Below, one piece after another: positions 1 through 6,291 of a DNA stretch of 14,849 nt. The DNA lies in contig CAJKDC010000071.1 in the NCBI GenBank assembly GCA_905198575.1, positions 1 to 14,849 of the forward strand, given 5' to 3'. Position 1 is the stretch's first letter. Every line of letters starts with the position of its first letter. This DNA comes from an uncultured Bacteroides sp. (GTDB taxonomy: Bacteria > Bacteroidota > Bacteroidia > Bacteroidales > Bacteroidaceae). Made by a program: the position numbers and the translations under genes. The notes under the pieces were generated by a model. It did no database searches. It was not told where the DNA came from and saw nothing but the letters and a program-made list of their open reading frames with translations.

Positions 1-64
1 CAGTCGCTATTGTTGTATATAAAGGTTTAATACCTGTAGTTGGCCGAATACTTACTATAGACAC

Positions 65-95
65 AAAAAAAGCGTTTTCATCACTGAAACCGCTT
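65..95 (-). terminator. Leftward intrinsic terminator
   Basis: Arms at 70-80 and 85-95 form an 11-bp stem with one internal mismatch (positions 75 and 90) and a 4-base loop. Read on the minus strand, the stem is followed at once by seven T residues (65-71), the usual form of a rho-independent terminator. Nothing protein-coding lies just upstream on the minus strand, so it would end a transcript started at the promoter at 384-413, or attenuate a leader. Confidence 0.6.
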
Positions 96-101
96 ACATC
101 C

Positions 102-129
102 AAAAGAACCCCCCATTTAGGGTTCTTTT
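102..129. terminator. Hairpin, possible bidirectional terminator
   Basis: A perfect 10-bp inverted repeat (102-111 with 120-129, AAAAGAACCC and its complement) encloses an 8-base loop. The arms carry A/T runs at both outer ends, so either direction gives a GC-bearing stem followed by T residues. A second T run (135-140) follows on the plus strand. It could end a gene entering from the left edge on the plus strand, or be the first of two tandem leftward terminators with the one at 65-95. Confidence 0.5.
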
Positions 130-194
130 ACATCCTTTTTTCAAACAATGTTTGTGTTATCCCTTTACTTTCAAACCTTAAAAAAACAATTCTT

Positions 195-331
195 TTACCT
201 AATACCTAATCTGTTAATCCTGAAAATCTCTCTTTATATTTCCTGAAAACATTTACCTTTACCTAATACCTTTTGATTTTAACCTTAAATCTAATACCTA
301 AAATTGCTTTTTAACCTTTAATCTAATACCT
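195..331. repeat. Degenerate direct-repeat array with core CTAATACCT
   Basis: The 9-bp core CTAATACCT occurs four times, at 199-207, 263-271, 291-299 and 323-331, with start-to-start spacings of 64, 28 and 32 bp. The last two copies lie in 21-bp units (279-299 and 311-331) that differ at one position. The first two share a 13-bp unit beginning TTACC (195-207, 259-271). Spacers are AT-rich and unlike each other. Units are too short and degenerate for a CRISPR array. They could be protein-binding sites or repeated motifs in a leftward RNA. Confidence 0.6.
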
Positions 332-383
332 TTGGTCTAATGTTTTTCTTCTAGTAAGAATTGTTATCTTTTTGATTACACTG

Positions 384-413
384 CAAAGATAGGGCAATTT
401 TATGAATTTACAA
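384..413 (-). promoter_or_regulatory. Leftward Bacteroidetes-type promoter
   Basis: On the minus strand, TTG (413-411) is followed after exactly 19 bp by TATCTTTG (391-384), a full match to the primary-sigma promoter of Bacteroides (a TTTG-like -33 element, about 19 bp, then TAnnTTTG). It is the best two-part promoter in the window. It reads away from nrdG and no coding gene follows it within the window. Confidence 0.65.
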
Positions 414-427
414 GCATATATATGCTT
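412..427. promoter_or_regulatory. Perfect 16-bp palindrome, candidate operator
   Basis: AAGCATATATATGCTT is its own reverse complement over all 16 bases. It overlaps the -33 element of the promoter at 384-413. A wider inverted repeat, TTTACA at 407-412 and TGTAAA at 435-440, surrounds it. A dimeric regulator bound here would block RNA polymerase. The symmetry and overlap are seen directly; the operator role is inferred. Confidence 0.4.
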
Positions 428-520
428 AAAAACATGTAAACCCTATTTTCATGATATAAATCAAGAAAAATGAGATTTTAGATTTCTAAGAATCCTATTT
501 AGGTATTGTATAAACTAAGA

Positions 521-559
521 AAAGCCATGTAGTTGTGAAAAAAACAACTACATGGCTTT
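521..559 (-). terminator. Terminator of nrdDG
   Basis: A perfect 16-bp inverted repeat (521-536 with 544-559) has a 7-base A-rich loop. It begins 22 bp beyond the nrdG stop codon, and on the minus strand the stem ends in CTTTTCTTAG, a modest T tract. Its place and length make it the transcription terminator of the nrdD-nrdG unit. Confidence 0.8.
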
Positions 560-580
560 ATTCATGGTAGACTTGTTAAA

Positions 581-1048
581 TTATTGTTCTTTCAATTTTA
601 TGATTCGCTGATTGCTGCTTCCTCTGAATTCCAGATAAGGTGAATACAAGTCTTCCATGAATTTTCCATCCACCAAAACATCTATATATTTTAAAATATC
701 TCTGCATATTTCCATTTCCATCAGCTGTTCAAGGGTATATCCTGTGTAACACCAGATGTTCATGTTCGTACGCTCTTTAATCGCTTTTATTAGCGGTAAG
801 AATTCTTCCGGATTGTAGAATGGATCACCTCCAGAGAAAGTAACTCCATCCAGCAATGGATTTGCATTTATTTCATTGATTATTTCATCTACCTTTTGCT
901 GAGTGAGTAAACTGCCGGCTTGAGGATTCCAGGATGCTTTGTTATGGCATCCTTTGCAGTGATGCCGACACCCAGCCAGGTAGATGGAATACCGTATTCC
1001 TTCTCCATCAACGATGGTTTCAGGATACGTATAAAGGTAATGGAGCAT
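581..1048 (-). CDS. nrdG: Anaerobic ribonucleotide reductase activating protein NrdG
   Basis: This is the radical-SAM activase that uses a [4Fe-4S] cluster and S-adenosylmethionine to put the glycyl radical on NrdD. The 155-residue protein has the cluster motif CX3CX2C at C27, C31 and C34 (AGCRHHCKGCHN) and a downstream SGGDPF motif, which in this family helps hold the SAM methionine. Length is normal for NrdG. The ATG at 1048 puts the cysteine motif at the expected distance from the N-terminus. It follows nrdD by 11 bp on the same strand, so the two are co-transcribed, and it is followed by a strong terminator hairpin. It acts in the cytoplasm under anaerobic conditions. Confidence 0.96.
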   Translation of the reverse strand: MLHYLYTYPETIVDGEGIRYSIYLAGCRHHCKGCHNKASWNPQAGSLLTQQKVDEIINEINANPLLDGVTFSGGDPFYNPEEFLPLIKAIKERTNMNIWCYTGYTLEQLMEMEICRDILKYIDVLVDGKFMEDLYSPYLEFRGSSNQRIIKLKEQ

Positions 1049-1059
1049 GATTTTTCTCT

Positions 1060-3459
1060 TTATCCGTGTTTTACTCTGTCGTGCTCTTCTGACCGTTTTG
1101 CAGAATTCCAGCTGCTCAGGTCTCCTGTCAGATAGCCGGTGATACGTCGCATGCGCAAGATATTTTCACTGCGGCAAACCGGACATTTATCGTATATGAT
1201 ACCTTTGTAGCCACAATTGTTGCAAGTATCAACCGGATGATTGATAGAACCGTATCCGATACCTTCATCGTGCATCACTTTTACAATCTTGGCAATAGCT
1301 CTGATGTTTTTCTGTGCTTCGCCATCCAGCTCTACGTATGTGATATGACCTCCTAGTGTGATAGCATGGAAAGGAGCTTCGCATTTAATCTTTTCTACGA
1401 TACTGATAGGCTCTTTCACGTCAACATGGAATGAGTTTACATAGTAATCACGGTCGTTCACACCTTCTATGATGCCATATTTTCTTTTATCCAGTTTGGT
1501 AAATCTTCCAGCCAATCCTTCTGCAGGAGTTGCCAATACGGAATAATTCAGGTGATACTTCTGTTTAAATTCATTGGCTACCTTGTTTATTTCCATTACG
1601 GCATCATACAGCGTTTCCCACGATTTCTTGCTGTGGCCGTGTCCTTTACCGTAAAGAGCTACCATGGCATTGTGTCCGCCCAGGAAGCCAATACCCAATG
1701 TACCTTGATTCAGAACATCACCGACTTCCTCATTAGGTTCCAGAGCTGCACCTCCCTTCCAGACATTATTGCTCATCATGAATGGGAACTGGCGAGCCAG
1801 TGCGGTACGTTGGTATTGATATCTGGCATAAAGCTGTTCACCGATGAATTCTGCCATGTTGTGTACCGATTCCAGAAAGTAAGCTTTAGCCTTGCTTTCA
1901 ATGTCTGCAATATTTTGTTTGTCCTCAGCCATACTTTCAGCCTTGATTTTTGCTTCGATAGCCAGACGAGGTAGGTTCATGGTTGTAAACGAAAGATTAC
2001 CTCTACCCAGACAAGTCTTTTCACCGTTTACATTTTCGAAAACACGGGTTCTGCATCCCATAGTAGCCAACTCATAGCGATAACGTTTGGGATCGTCTGC
2101 GTGCCATTTTTCGTTTTGGTTAAACGGTGTATCCAAGAACATGAAGTTTGGAAACAACGCCTTGGCTGTGGTACGACATGCCTGTAAGAATAAGTCAAAG
2201 TTGGGTGCTTCAAATGTAATTTTTCCTTCTATGGCCCCTTGGAAGTCAGCCATGGCTTTGGCATAGTCAGCATCCGAATAGCTGACTCCATCCTTAACCT
2301 TGAAAATCTGAATAGGGAATACAGGTACTTCTCCTCTAGTGCCCAAACCTTCAACTGTAGCTTTCAGTAACTCTTCGATGACCATTCTGCCCTCAGCTGA
2401 TGTGTCAGTACCATAATTAATAGAGCTGAACACAACCTGATTACCACCTCTGGAGTGCATTGTATTGAGGTTATGGATAAATCCTTCCATGGCCTGATGC
2501 GTATCCCGGCGGGTCATCTCAGTTACTTTGCTCAAAATTCTGTCTATTTGCTCTGCTGTAAAGTGGATTCCTTTTTCTTCCAGCAACTCTGTGAGTTGTT
2601 TTTTTTCTGATTCGGAAGGTTTGATTGATGATAAGCAAGGGCGTATCCATTCCAATAATTGTGTTTCATTGATTTCAACCTTATCAGGATGCTCTATTTC
2701 CATTAAAAATGAAAGGTGAGCTGCCAGCAGTTTTTGGAAACTCTTTAAGACACCTTTTGCCATGAAAAAGTCGAAAGCTGGGATAGCCTGACCTCCGTGC
2801 TGTTCATTCTGGTTTGTCTGGAAGATAATGGTAGCTAGTGTTGCATAGCTTTGTATCGACTGTGGAGTACGTATGCTACCATTTTTAGTACGGAAGCCTC
2901 TTTCGAACAAATCGTCCAAGTCATACTGTATACATGTCGTTGTTTTTGTCGGATAGTAATCCAAGTCATGTATATGTATATCACCCATCTGGTGAGCTTC
3001 AGCGAACTTTCTTGGAAGCAGATATTTGAATGTATAATCCTTAGTCGTTTCCGAAGCAAAAGTCATCATCTGTCCGGCAGGAGTGTGGCTCGACATGTTG
3101 GCATTACTCAAGTTGATATCATTCTTGTCAATGGCCACAATGCCATCCATGATATGCTTCATTTTTGTCTTGCGGTCACGCTCCACATTACGCCACTGGC
3201 GGTAGATGATGTATTTTTTAGCCACTTCCGGGCGTACCTTCATCAATTCATTTTCTACCAGATCTTGAATCTCTTCTACAGAAATTGTAGTCTTTTCAAT
3301 CCGGTTTACTACTTGGGCAGTAATCTGGTTGATTATATCAGATTCATTTTCCAGTCCGGTAGCAGTAAAAGCTTTCCCTATAGCATTCGATATCTTTTGC
3401 ATAGAGAAATTTTCCTGTTTTCCGTCACGTTTAATGATACAAATAGCAGCGTAGTCCAT
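1060..3459 (-). CDS. nrdD: Anaerobic ribonucleoside-triphosphate reductase (class III) NrdD
   Basis: This enzyme reduces ribonucleoside triphosphates to deoxyribonucleotides for DNA synthesis without oxygen, through a glycyl radical. The 799-residue protein starts with an ATP-cone domain (about residues 5-95, with KRDGKQENF), the usual allosteric activity site. The large barrel domain follows. Near the C-terminus are four zinc-site cysteines, C746, C749, C759 and C762, then the glycyl radical loop RRITGYLTG with the radical on about G775. The tail WNSAKRSEEHDRVKHG is typical of the family. nrdG follows after 11 bp. A TAnnTTTG element and a short hairpin lie in the upstream region. Nothing in the sequence suggests damage. 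Confidence 0.97.
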   Translation of the reverse strand: MDYAAICIIKRDGKQENFSMQKISNAIGKAFTATGLENESDIINQITAQVVNRIEKTTISVEEIQDLVENELMKVRPEVAKKYIIYRQWRNVERDRKTKMKHIMDGIVAIDKNDINLSNANMSSHTPAGQMMTFASETTKDYTFKYLLPRKFAEAHQMGDIHIHDLDYYPTKTTTCIQYDLDDLFERGFRTKNGSIRTPQSIQSYATLATIIFQTNQNEQHGGQAIPAFDFFMAKGVLKSFQKLLAAHLSFLMEIEHPDKVEINETQLLEWIRPCLSSIKPSESEKKQLTELLEEKGIHFTAEQIDRILSKVTEMTRRDTHQAMEGFIHNLNTMHSRGGNQVVFSSINYGTDTSAEGRMVIEELLKATVEGLGTRGEVPVFPIQIFKVKDGVSYSDADYAKAMADFQGAIEGKITFEAPNFDLFLQACRTTAKALFPNFMFLDTPFNQNEKWHADDPKRYRYELATMGCRTRVFENVNGEKTCLGRGNLSFTTMNLPRLAIEAKIKAESMAEDKQNIADIESKAKAYFLESVHNMAEFIGEQLYARYQYQRTALARQFPFMMSNNVWKGGAALEPNEEVGDVLNQGTLGIGFLGGHNAMVALYGKGHGHSKKSWETLYDAVMEINKVANEFKQKYHLNYSVLATPAEGLAGRFTKLDKRKYGIIEGVNDRDYYVNSFHVDVKEPISIVEKIKCEAPFHAITLGGHITYVELDGEAQKNIRAIAKIVKVMHDEGIGYGSINHPVDTCNNCGYKGIIYDKCPVCRSENILRMRRITGYLTGDLSSWNSAKRSEEHDRVKHG

Positions 3460-3505
3460 CTTTCTGTTATTTAAGTTAGTTTGAATTTCAATTGAAGCTT
3501 TTATA

Positions 3506-3522
3506 TGGGAAGAGACTTCCCA
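3506..3522. promoter_or_regulatory. Short hairpin in the nrdD leader
   Basis: A 7-bp perfect inverted repeat (TGGGAAG at 3506-3512, CTTCCCA at 3516-3522) has a 3-base loop. If the promoter at 3534-3541 is used, it sits within the first 20 or so bases of the nrdD mRNA. It could stabilise the 5' end or be a regulator site. It does not look like an NrdR box as I know the consensus. Confidence 0.3.
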
Positions 3523-3533
3523 ATCGGATGATG

Positions 3534-3541
3534 CAAATATA
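3534..3541 (-). promoter_or_regulatory. -7 element of the nrdDG promoter
   Basis: TATATTTG on the minus strand matches TAnnTTTG fully and lies 74 bp upstream of the nrdD ATG. I see no convincing TTG at the -33 position, so only this half is supported. Confidence 0.5.
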
Positions 3542-3605
3542 GCTCAAAAGGTTGATAAGAAAAAATGAGTATTGTCGATTGTTTTCTAAATTGGAAAACT
3601 TTTTA

Positions 3606-3650
3606 AAAAGAAAACCCGTCTACAAATACCTGTAGGGTATGTAAACGGGT
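3606..3650 (-). terminator. Terminator of the tRNA nucleotidyltransferase gene
   Basis: ACCCGT at 3614-3619 pairs with ACGGGT at 3645-3650. After one mismatch, TACA pairs with TGTA, and there is a smaller inner stem (TACC with GGTA). On the minus strand the stem runs into TTTTCTTTTT. It lies about 67 bp beyond the stop of the minus-strand gene at 3717-5135, so that gene and nrdD are separate transcripts. Confidence 0.65.
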
Positions 3651-3716
3651 AACTGTTATTTATAATACTTTTTCTTTTTGGAAAATTCGAAAATAAATTG
3701 TATAAAGAAAATACTA

Positions 3717-5135
3717 TTATAAATTTACGGGCTTCAGTCCCATAGCTTGGGCTTTCTTCAGCATATATTCAAAGGCTGCATCATGTTCATTAGGGATAAT
3801 TCCATCCAAAATAGCATCCTTGATTGCACTTTTCAGGCTACCGATTTCCTGGCAAGGCTGCAAGTCGAAAACATGCATGATTTCTGTTCCAGAAACAGGC
3901 GGCTGAAAGTTACGTATTCTATCCTTTTCCTCCAAATCTTTTAACTTTTGTCTTACGAGCTTGAAGTTATCCAGGAATCGCTGTTTCTTAGCTTCATTCT
4001 TTGAAGTAATGTCTGCCTCGCACAACATCATCAAATCATCAATGTCATCACCCGCTTCAAAAAGCAACCGGCGTACAGCAGAGTCTGTCACTTCATCATC
4101 GGCAATAACGATCGGACGCATGTGCAGTCCCACCAGCTTTTGAACATACTTCATTTTTTCATTCATCGGCAGCTTCATTTTTCTGAAGATATCCGGAATC
4201 ATCTTTTCACCGATGTAATTGTGGTTGTGGAATGTCCATCCGGCTTTCGGGTCCCAGCGTTTAGTACGCGGTTTGCCGATGTCATGCAGCAGTGTAGCCC
4301 ATCTCAGCCAAAGGTTGTCGGTTACTTTGGCAATATTGTCTACTACCTCCAGTGTATGATAGAAATTATCCTTATGCGCCTTTCCGTTTCGGGTTTCCAC
4401 TCCTTGCAAAGCCACCAGTTCTGGGAATATCAGTTCCAGCAGTCCGCAACGATCTAAGTCTACAAACCCTTTCGAAGGAACGGGCGACAGCAGAATCTTG
4501 TTCAACTCATCTGCAATTCTTTCACGTGAGATGATTTTAATACGTTCCTTGTTTCTGCTCAGTGCCTCAAACGTTTCATCTTCAATGTAAAAATTCAGCT
4601 GGGTAGCAAAACGGATGCATCGCATCATGCGTAGCGGGTCATCACTGAAAGTTACATCCGGGTCGAGTGGTGTCCGTATCGTTCTTTGTTTTAAGTCTTC
4701 CAGTCCGTCAAATGGGTCTACCAACTCCCCAAAACGTGCTTTGTTCAGGCAGACAGCCAGTGCATTAATTGTAAAATCCCGACGGTTCTGGTCATCTTCT
4801 AGAGTCCCATTTTCCACAACAGGCTTTCGGCTGTCATGGCTATACGACTCTTTTCTGGCTCCTACAAATTCCACCTCCGTATCGAAATACTTCACCTGCG
4901 CCGTACCGAAATTCTTGAAAACCGAAACGTGTGCTTTGCGTCCCAGCTTTTTTCCTAAAGCCTGAGCCATGTCGATACCACTTCCCACTACCACCACATC
5001 AATATCCTTCGAGGGTCGGTTTAGGAAAATATCGCGCACATAGCCTCCCACCGCGTAGCATTCCAGGTTCAGCTCATCCGCTGTTTCCGATATCAGTTGG
5101 AATATTTTATGCGTAAAGTGTTCTTTCAGTTCCAT
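3717..5135 (-). CDS. cca: CCA-adding tRNA nucleotidyltransferase with HD domain
   Basis: This enzyme adds or repairs the 3' CCA end of tRNAs from CTP and ATP. The 472-residue protein has the class II nucleotidyltransferase head: GGYVRD at 30-35, the metal-binding D44-I-D46, VEFVGARKE near 88-96 and RRDFTINA at 118-125. An RMMRCIRFATQ helix of the neck domain follows. Further on is an HD phosphohydrolase domain with H260 and the H284-D285 pair (LLHDIGKP); in related enzymes this domain removes phosphates or cyclic phosphates. Length suits the HD-bearing bacterial form. Sequence alone cannot fully separate a full CCA enzyme from a CC- or A-adding one. The gene has its own promoter and terminator and is divergent from the lipoprotein gene. 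Confidence 0.9.
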   Translation of the reverse strand: MELKEHFTHKIFQLISETADELNLECYAVGGYVRDIFLNRPSKDIDVVVVGSGIDMAQALGKKLGRKAHVSVFKNFGTAQVKYFDTEVEFVGARKESYSHDSRKPVVENGTLEDDQNRRDFTINALAVCLNKARFGELVDPFDGLEDLKQRTIRTPLDPDVTFSDDPLRMMRCIRFATQLNFYIEDETFEALSRNKERIKIISRERIADELNKILLSPVPSKGFVDLDRCGLLELIFPELVALQGVETRNGKAHKDNFYHTLEVVDNIAKVTDNLWLRWATLLHDIGKPRTKRWDPKAGWTFHNHNYIGEKMIPDIFRKMKLPMNEKMKYVQKLVGLHMRPIVIADDEVTDSAVRRLLFEAGDDIDDLMMLCEADITSKNEAKKQRFLDNFKLVRQKLKDLEEKDRIRNFQPPVSGTEIMHVFDLQPCQEIGSLKSAIKDAILDGIIPNEHDAAFEYMLKKAQAMGLKPVNL

Positions 5136-5157
5136 ATATTCATTCTTAAATGAGTTG

Positions 5158-5165
5158 CAAAATTA
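5158..5165 (-). promoter_or_regulatory. -7 element for the cca gene
   Basis: TAATTTTG on the minus strand is a full match to TAnnTTTG, 22 bp upstream of the cca ATG, which implies a very short leader. No clear -33 TTG is present. Confidence 0.45.
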
Positions 5166-5208
5166 CAAAAAAAAGGGCAGGCATACCGATAGTAAAACAA
5201 TTAAATTG

Positions 5209-5216
5209 TATTTTTG
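5209..5216 (+). promoter_or_regulatory. -7 element for the lipoprotein gene
   Basis: TATTTTTG fully matches TAnnTTTG and lies 24 bp upstream of the chosen ATG at 5241. With the minus-strand element at 5158-5165 it makes this gap a divergent promoter region. Confidence 0.45.
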
Positions 5217-5240
5217 TTGCTGTTTAAAATATTTAAATGC

Positions 5241-6077
5241 ATGAAAAAGTTCGGTATAATAACATTGGCTTTGGTTTTTCTGCTGTCAGGATGCAGCAGT
5301 GACGATAAGAAGGCTGCAGCGTTATTGCAGCGTGCCGAAGCTTCATTTGCGGCAGGAAACTTCAACGATGCTAAGTTGCAGATAGACAGCATTCGTACCA
5401 TGTATCCTAAATCATTTGAAGTACGTAAGGCCGGTATTCGCCTGATGCAACAGGTAGATTTGCAGGAACAGCAAAAAACATTGACCTATCTTGACAGCAT
5501 GATGCAGGTAAAGATAGCTTCTTTTGATTCTATTAAAGGGCTCTTTGTTCTCGAAAAAGATACAGCTTATCAGGAGGTAGGCAACTACTTCTATCCTACA
5601 CAGGTTGTGGAAAAGAATATAGGCCGTTCCTTTTTGCGTGCTCAGGTGAGCGAGCTTGGAGAAATGTCGCTTACTTCCATTTATTGCGCAGGCGGCAGTT
5701 TGCATCACACAGCTGTAAAAGTAAGTTCTGGTGAACTGTTTGCCGAAACCCAGCCTTCAAAAGACAGTTACGAAACCACAGATTTAGGTCGTCCGGTAGA
5801 GAAAGCCGACTATAAAGTAGGAGTAGACGATGGAGGAGTAGCCGCTTTTCTGGTAGCCAACAAAGACAAGAAAAACATCCGTCTGGAGTTTTTGGGCGAC
5901 CGTAATTACAAAACCGTAATGCATCCCAACGATGTGAAAGCTGTAGTAGCTCTTACTGACCTGGCACGTGTCCTGTCTGCTATCGAAGAAATCAAGAAGG
6001 AGCAGAAAGAAGCCAATCTGAAAATAAAATTCGTTACCCGCAAGATGGAAGAAAGCCAGGCGAGTGCAACGGAATAA
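5241..6077 (+). CDS. Lipoprotein of unknown function with TPR-like N-terminal region
   Basis: I do not recognise the family. From the ATG at 5241 the protein has 278 residues; an in-frame TTG at 5214 would lengthen it but would lie inside the promoter. The leader MKKFGIITLALVFLLSGC is a type II signal peptide with lipobox LSGC and the lipidated cysteine at 18. The next residues, SSDDKK, resemble the acidic lipoprotein export signal of Bacteroidetes, so the protein may reach the cell surface. Residues about 26-70 (QRAEASFAAGNFNDAKLQIDS and following) look like one tetratricopeptide-type helical hairpin. The middle is mixed and beta-rich, and the C-terminus (about 238-270) is a charged helix that may form a coiled coil. 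It stands alone between a divergent gene and a strong terminator. Confidence 0.85.
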   Translation: MKKFGIITLALVFLLSGCSSDDKKAAALLQRAEASFAAGNFNDAKLQIDSIRTMYPKSFEVRKAGIRLMQQVDLQEQQKTLTYLDSMMQVKIASFDSIKGLFVLEKDTAYQEVGNYFYPTQVVEKNIGRSFLRAQVSELGEMSLTSIYCAGGSLHHTAVKVSSGELFAETQPSKDSYETTDLGRPVEKADYKVGVDDGGVAAFLVANKDKKNIRLEFLGDRNYKTVMHPNDVKAVVALTDLARVLSAIEEIKKEQKEANLKIKFVTRKMEESQASATE

Positions 6078-6110
6078 AGGATATTGTCTGTAAATACAGC
6101 TGACATTTAG

Positions 6111-6153
6111 AGCTGCGTTAATCCTGATAAAAAGGTTGACGCAGCTTTTTTTT
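6111..6153 (+). terminator. Strong terminator after the lipoprotein gene
   Basis: AGCTGCGT at 6111-6118 pairs with ACGCAGCT at 6139-6146. Five further pairs, two of them G-U, extend the stem to 13 bp around a 10-base loop. Eight T residues (6146-6153) follow at once. It separates the lipoprotein gene from the GH95 gene. Confidence 0.9.
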
Positions 6154-6291
6154 GTGAAAAAGGCAGATGATTCTTTGAAATCGTAAGAAAGTCCATCTAT
6201 ATACTTTTTTCATACATGTTCCAATTCGGATAAAAGTACTTCTTTTGCAAAGTTATAATATAATAATGTTAATCAATCTAGTTACACAGTC

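Larger units (their letters stand above)
65..377 (-). ncRNA. Candidate leftward small RNA or leader transcript
   Basis: The minus-strand promoter at 384-413 would start transcription near 377, and the terminator at 65-95 would end it, giving an RNA of about 310 nt. Inside are four copies of a degenerate repeat (AGGTATTAG on this strand) and two hairpins near the 3' end. The longest ATG-led frame I found on this strand encodes only 12 residues (252-214), so coding seems unlikely. I recognise no known RNA family. The alternative is an attenuated 5' leader of a minus-strand gene beyond the left edge. The promoter and terminator are seen directly; the RNA itself is inferred. Confidence 0.35.

Noticed and set aside
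3..203. Plus-strand frame open from the left edge for 66 codons
   Set aside because: It runs through two hairpin terminators and the repeat array, has no recognisable domain, and its composition looks like read-through of AT-rich intergenic DNA. A gene end entering from the left in another frame (stop at 28-30) is equally possible but too short to judge.
195..331. CRISPR array
   Set aside because: Repeat cores are 9-21 bp and degenerate, spacing is irregular (64, 28, 32), spacers are only about 10-50 bp, and no cas gene is nearby.
2851..3474. 207-residue open frame on the plus strand opposite nrdD
   Set aside because: It lies wholly opposite the N-terminal coding part of nrdD, has low-complexity hydrophobic composition and no recognisable motif; it is a shadow frame.
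6240..6247. TTCTTTTG as the -7 element of the GH95 promoter
   Set aside because: It differs from TAnnTTTG at the second position and has no good -33 partner; the real promoter in 6154-6291 remains unidentified.
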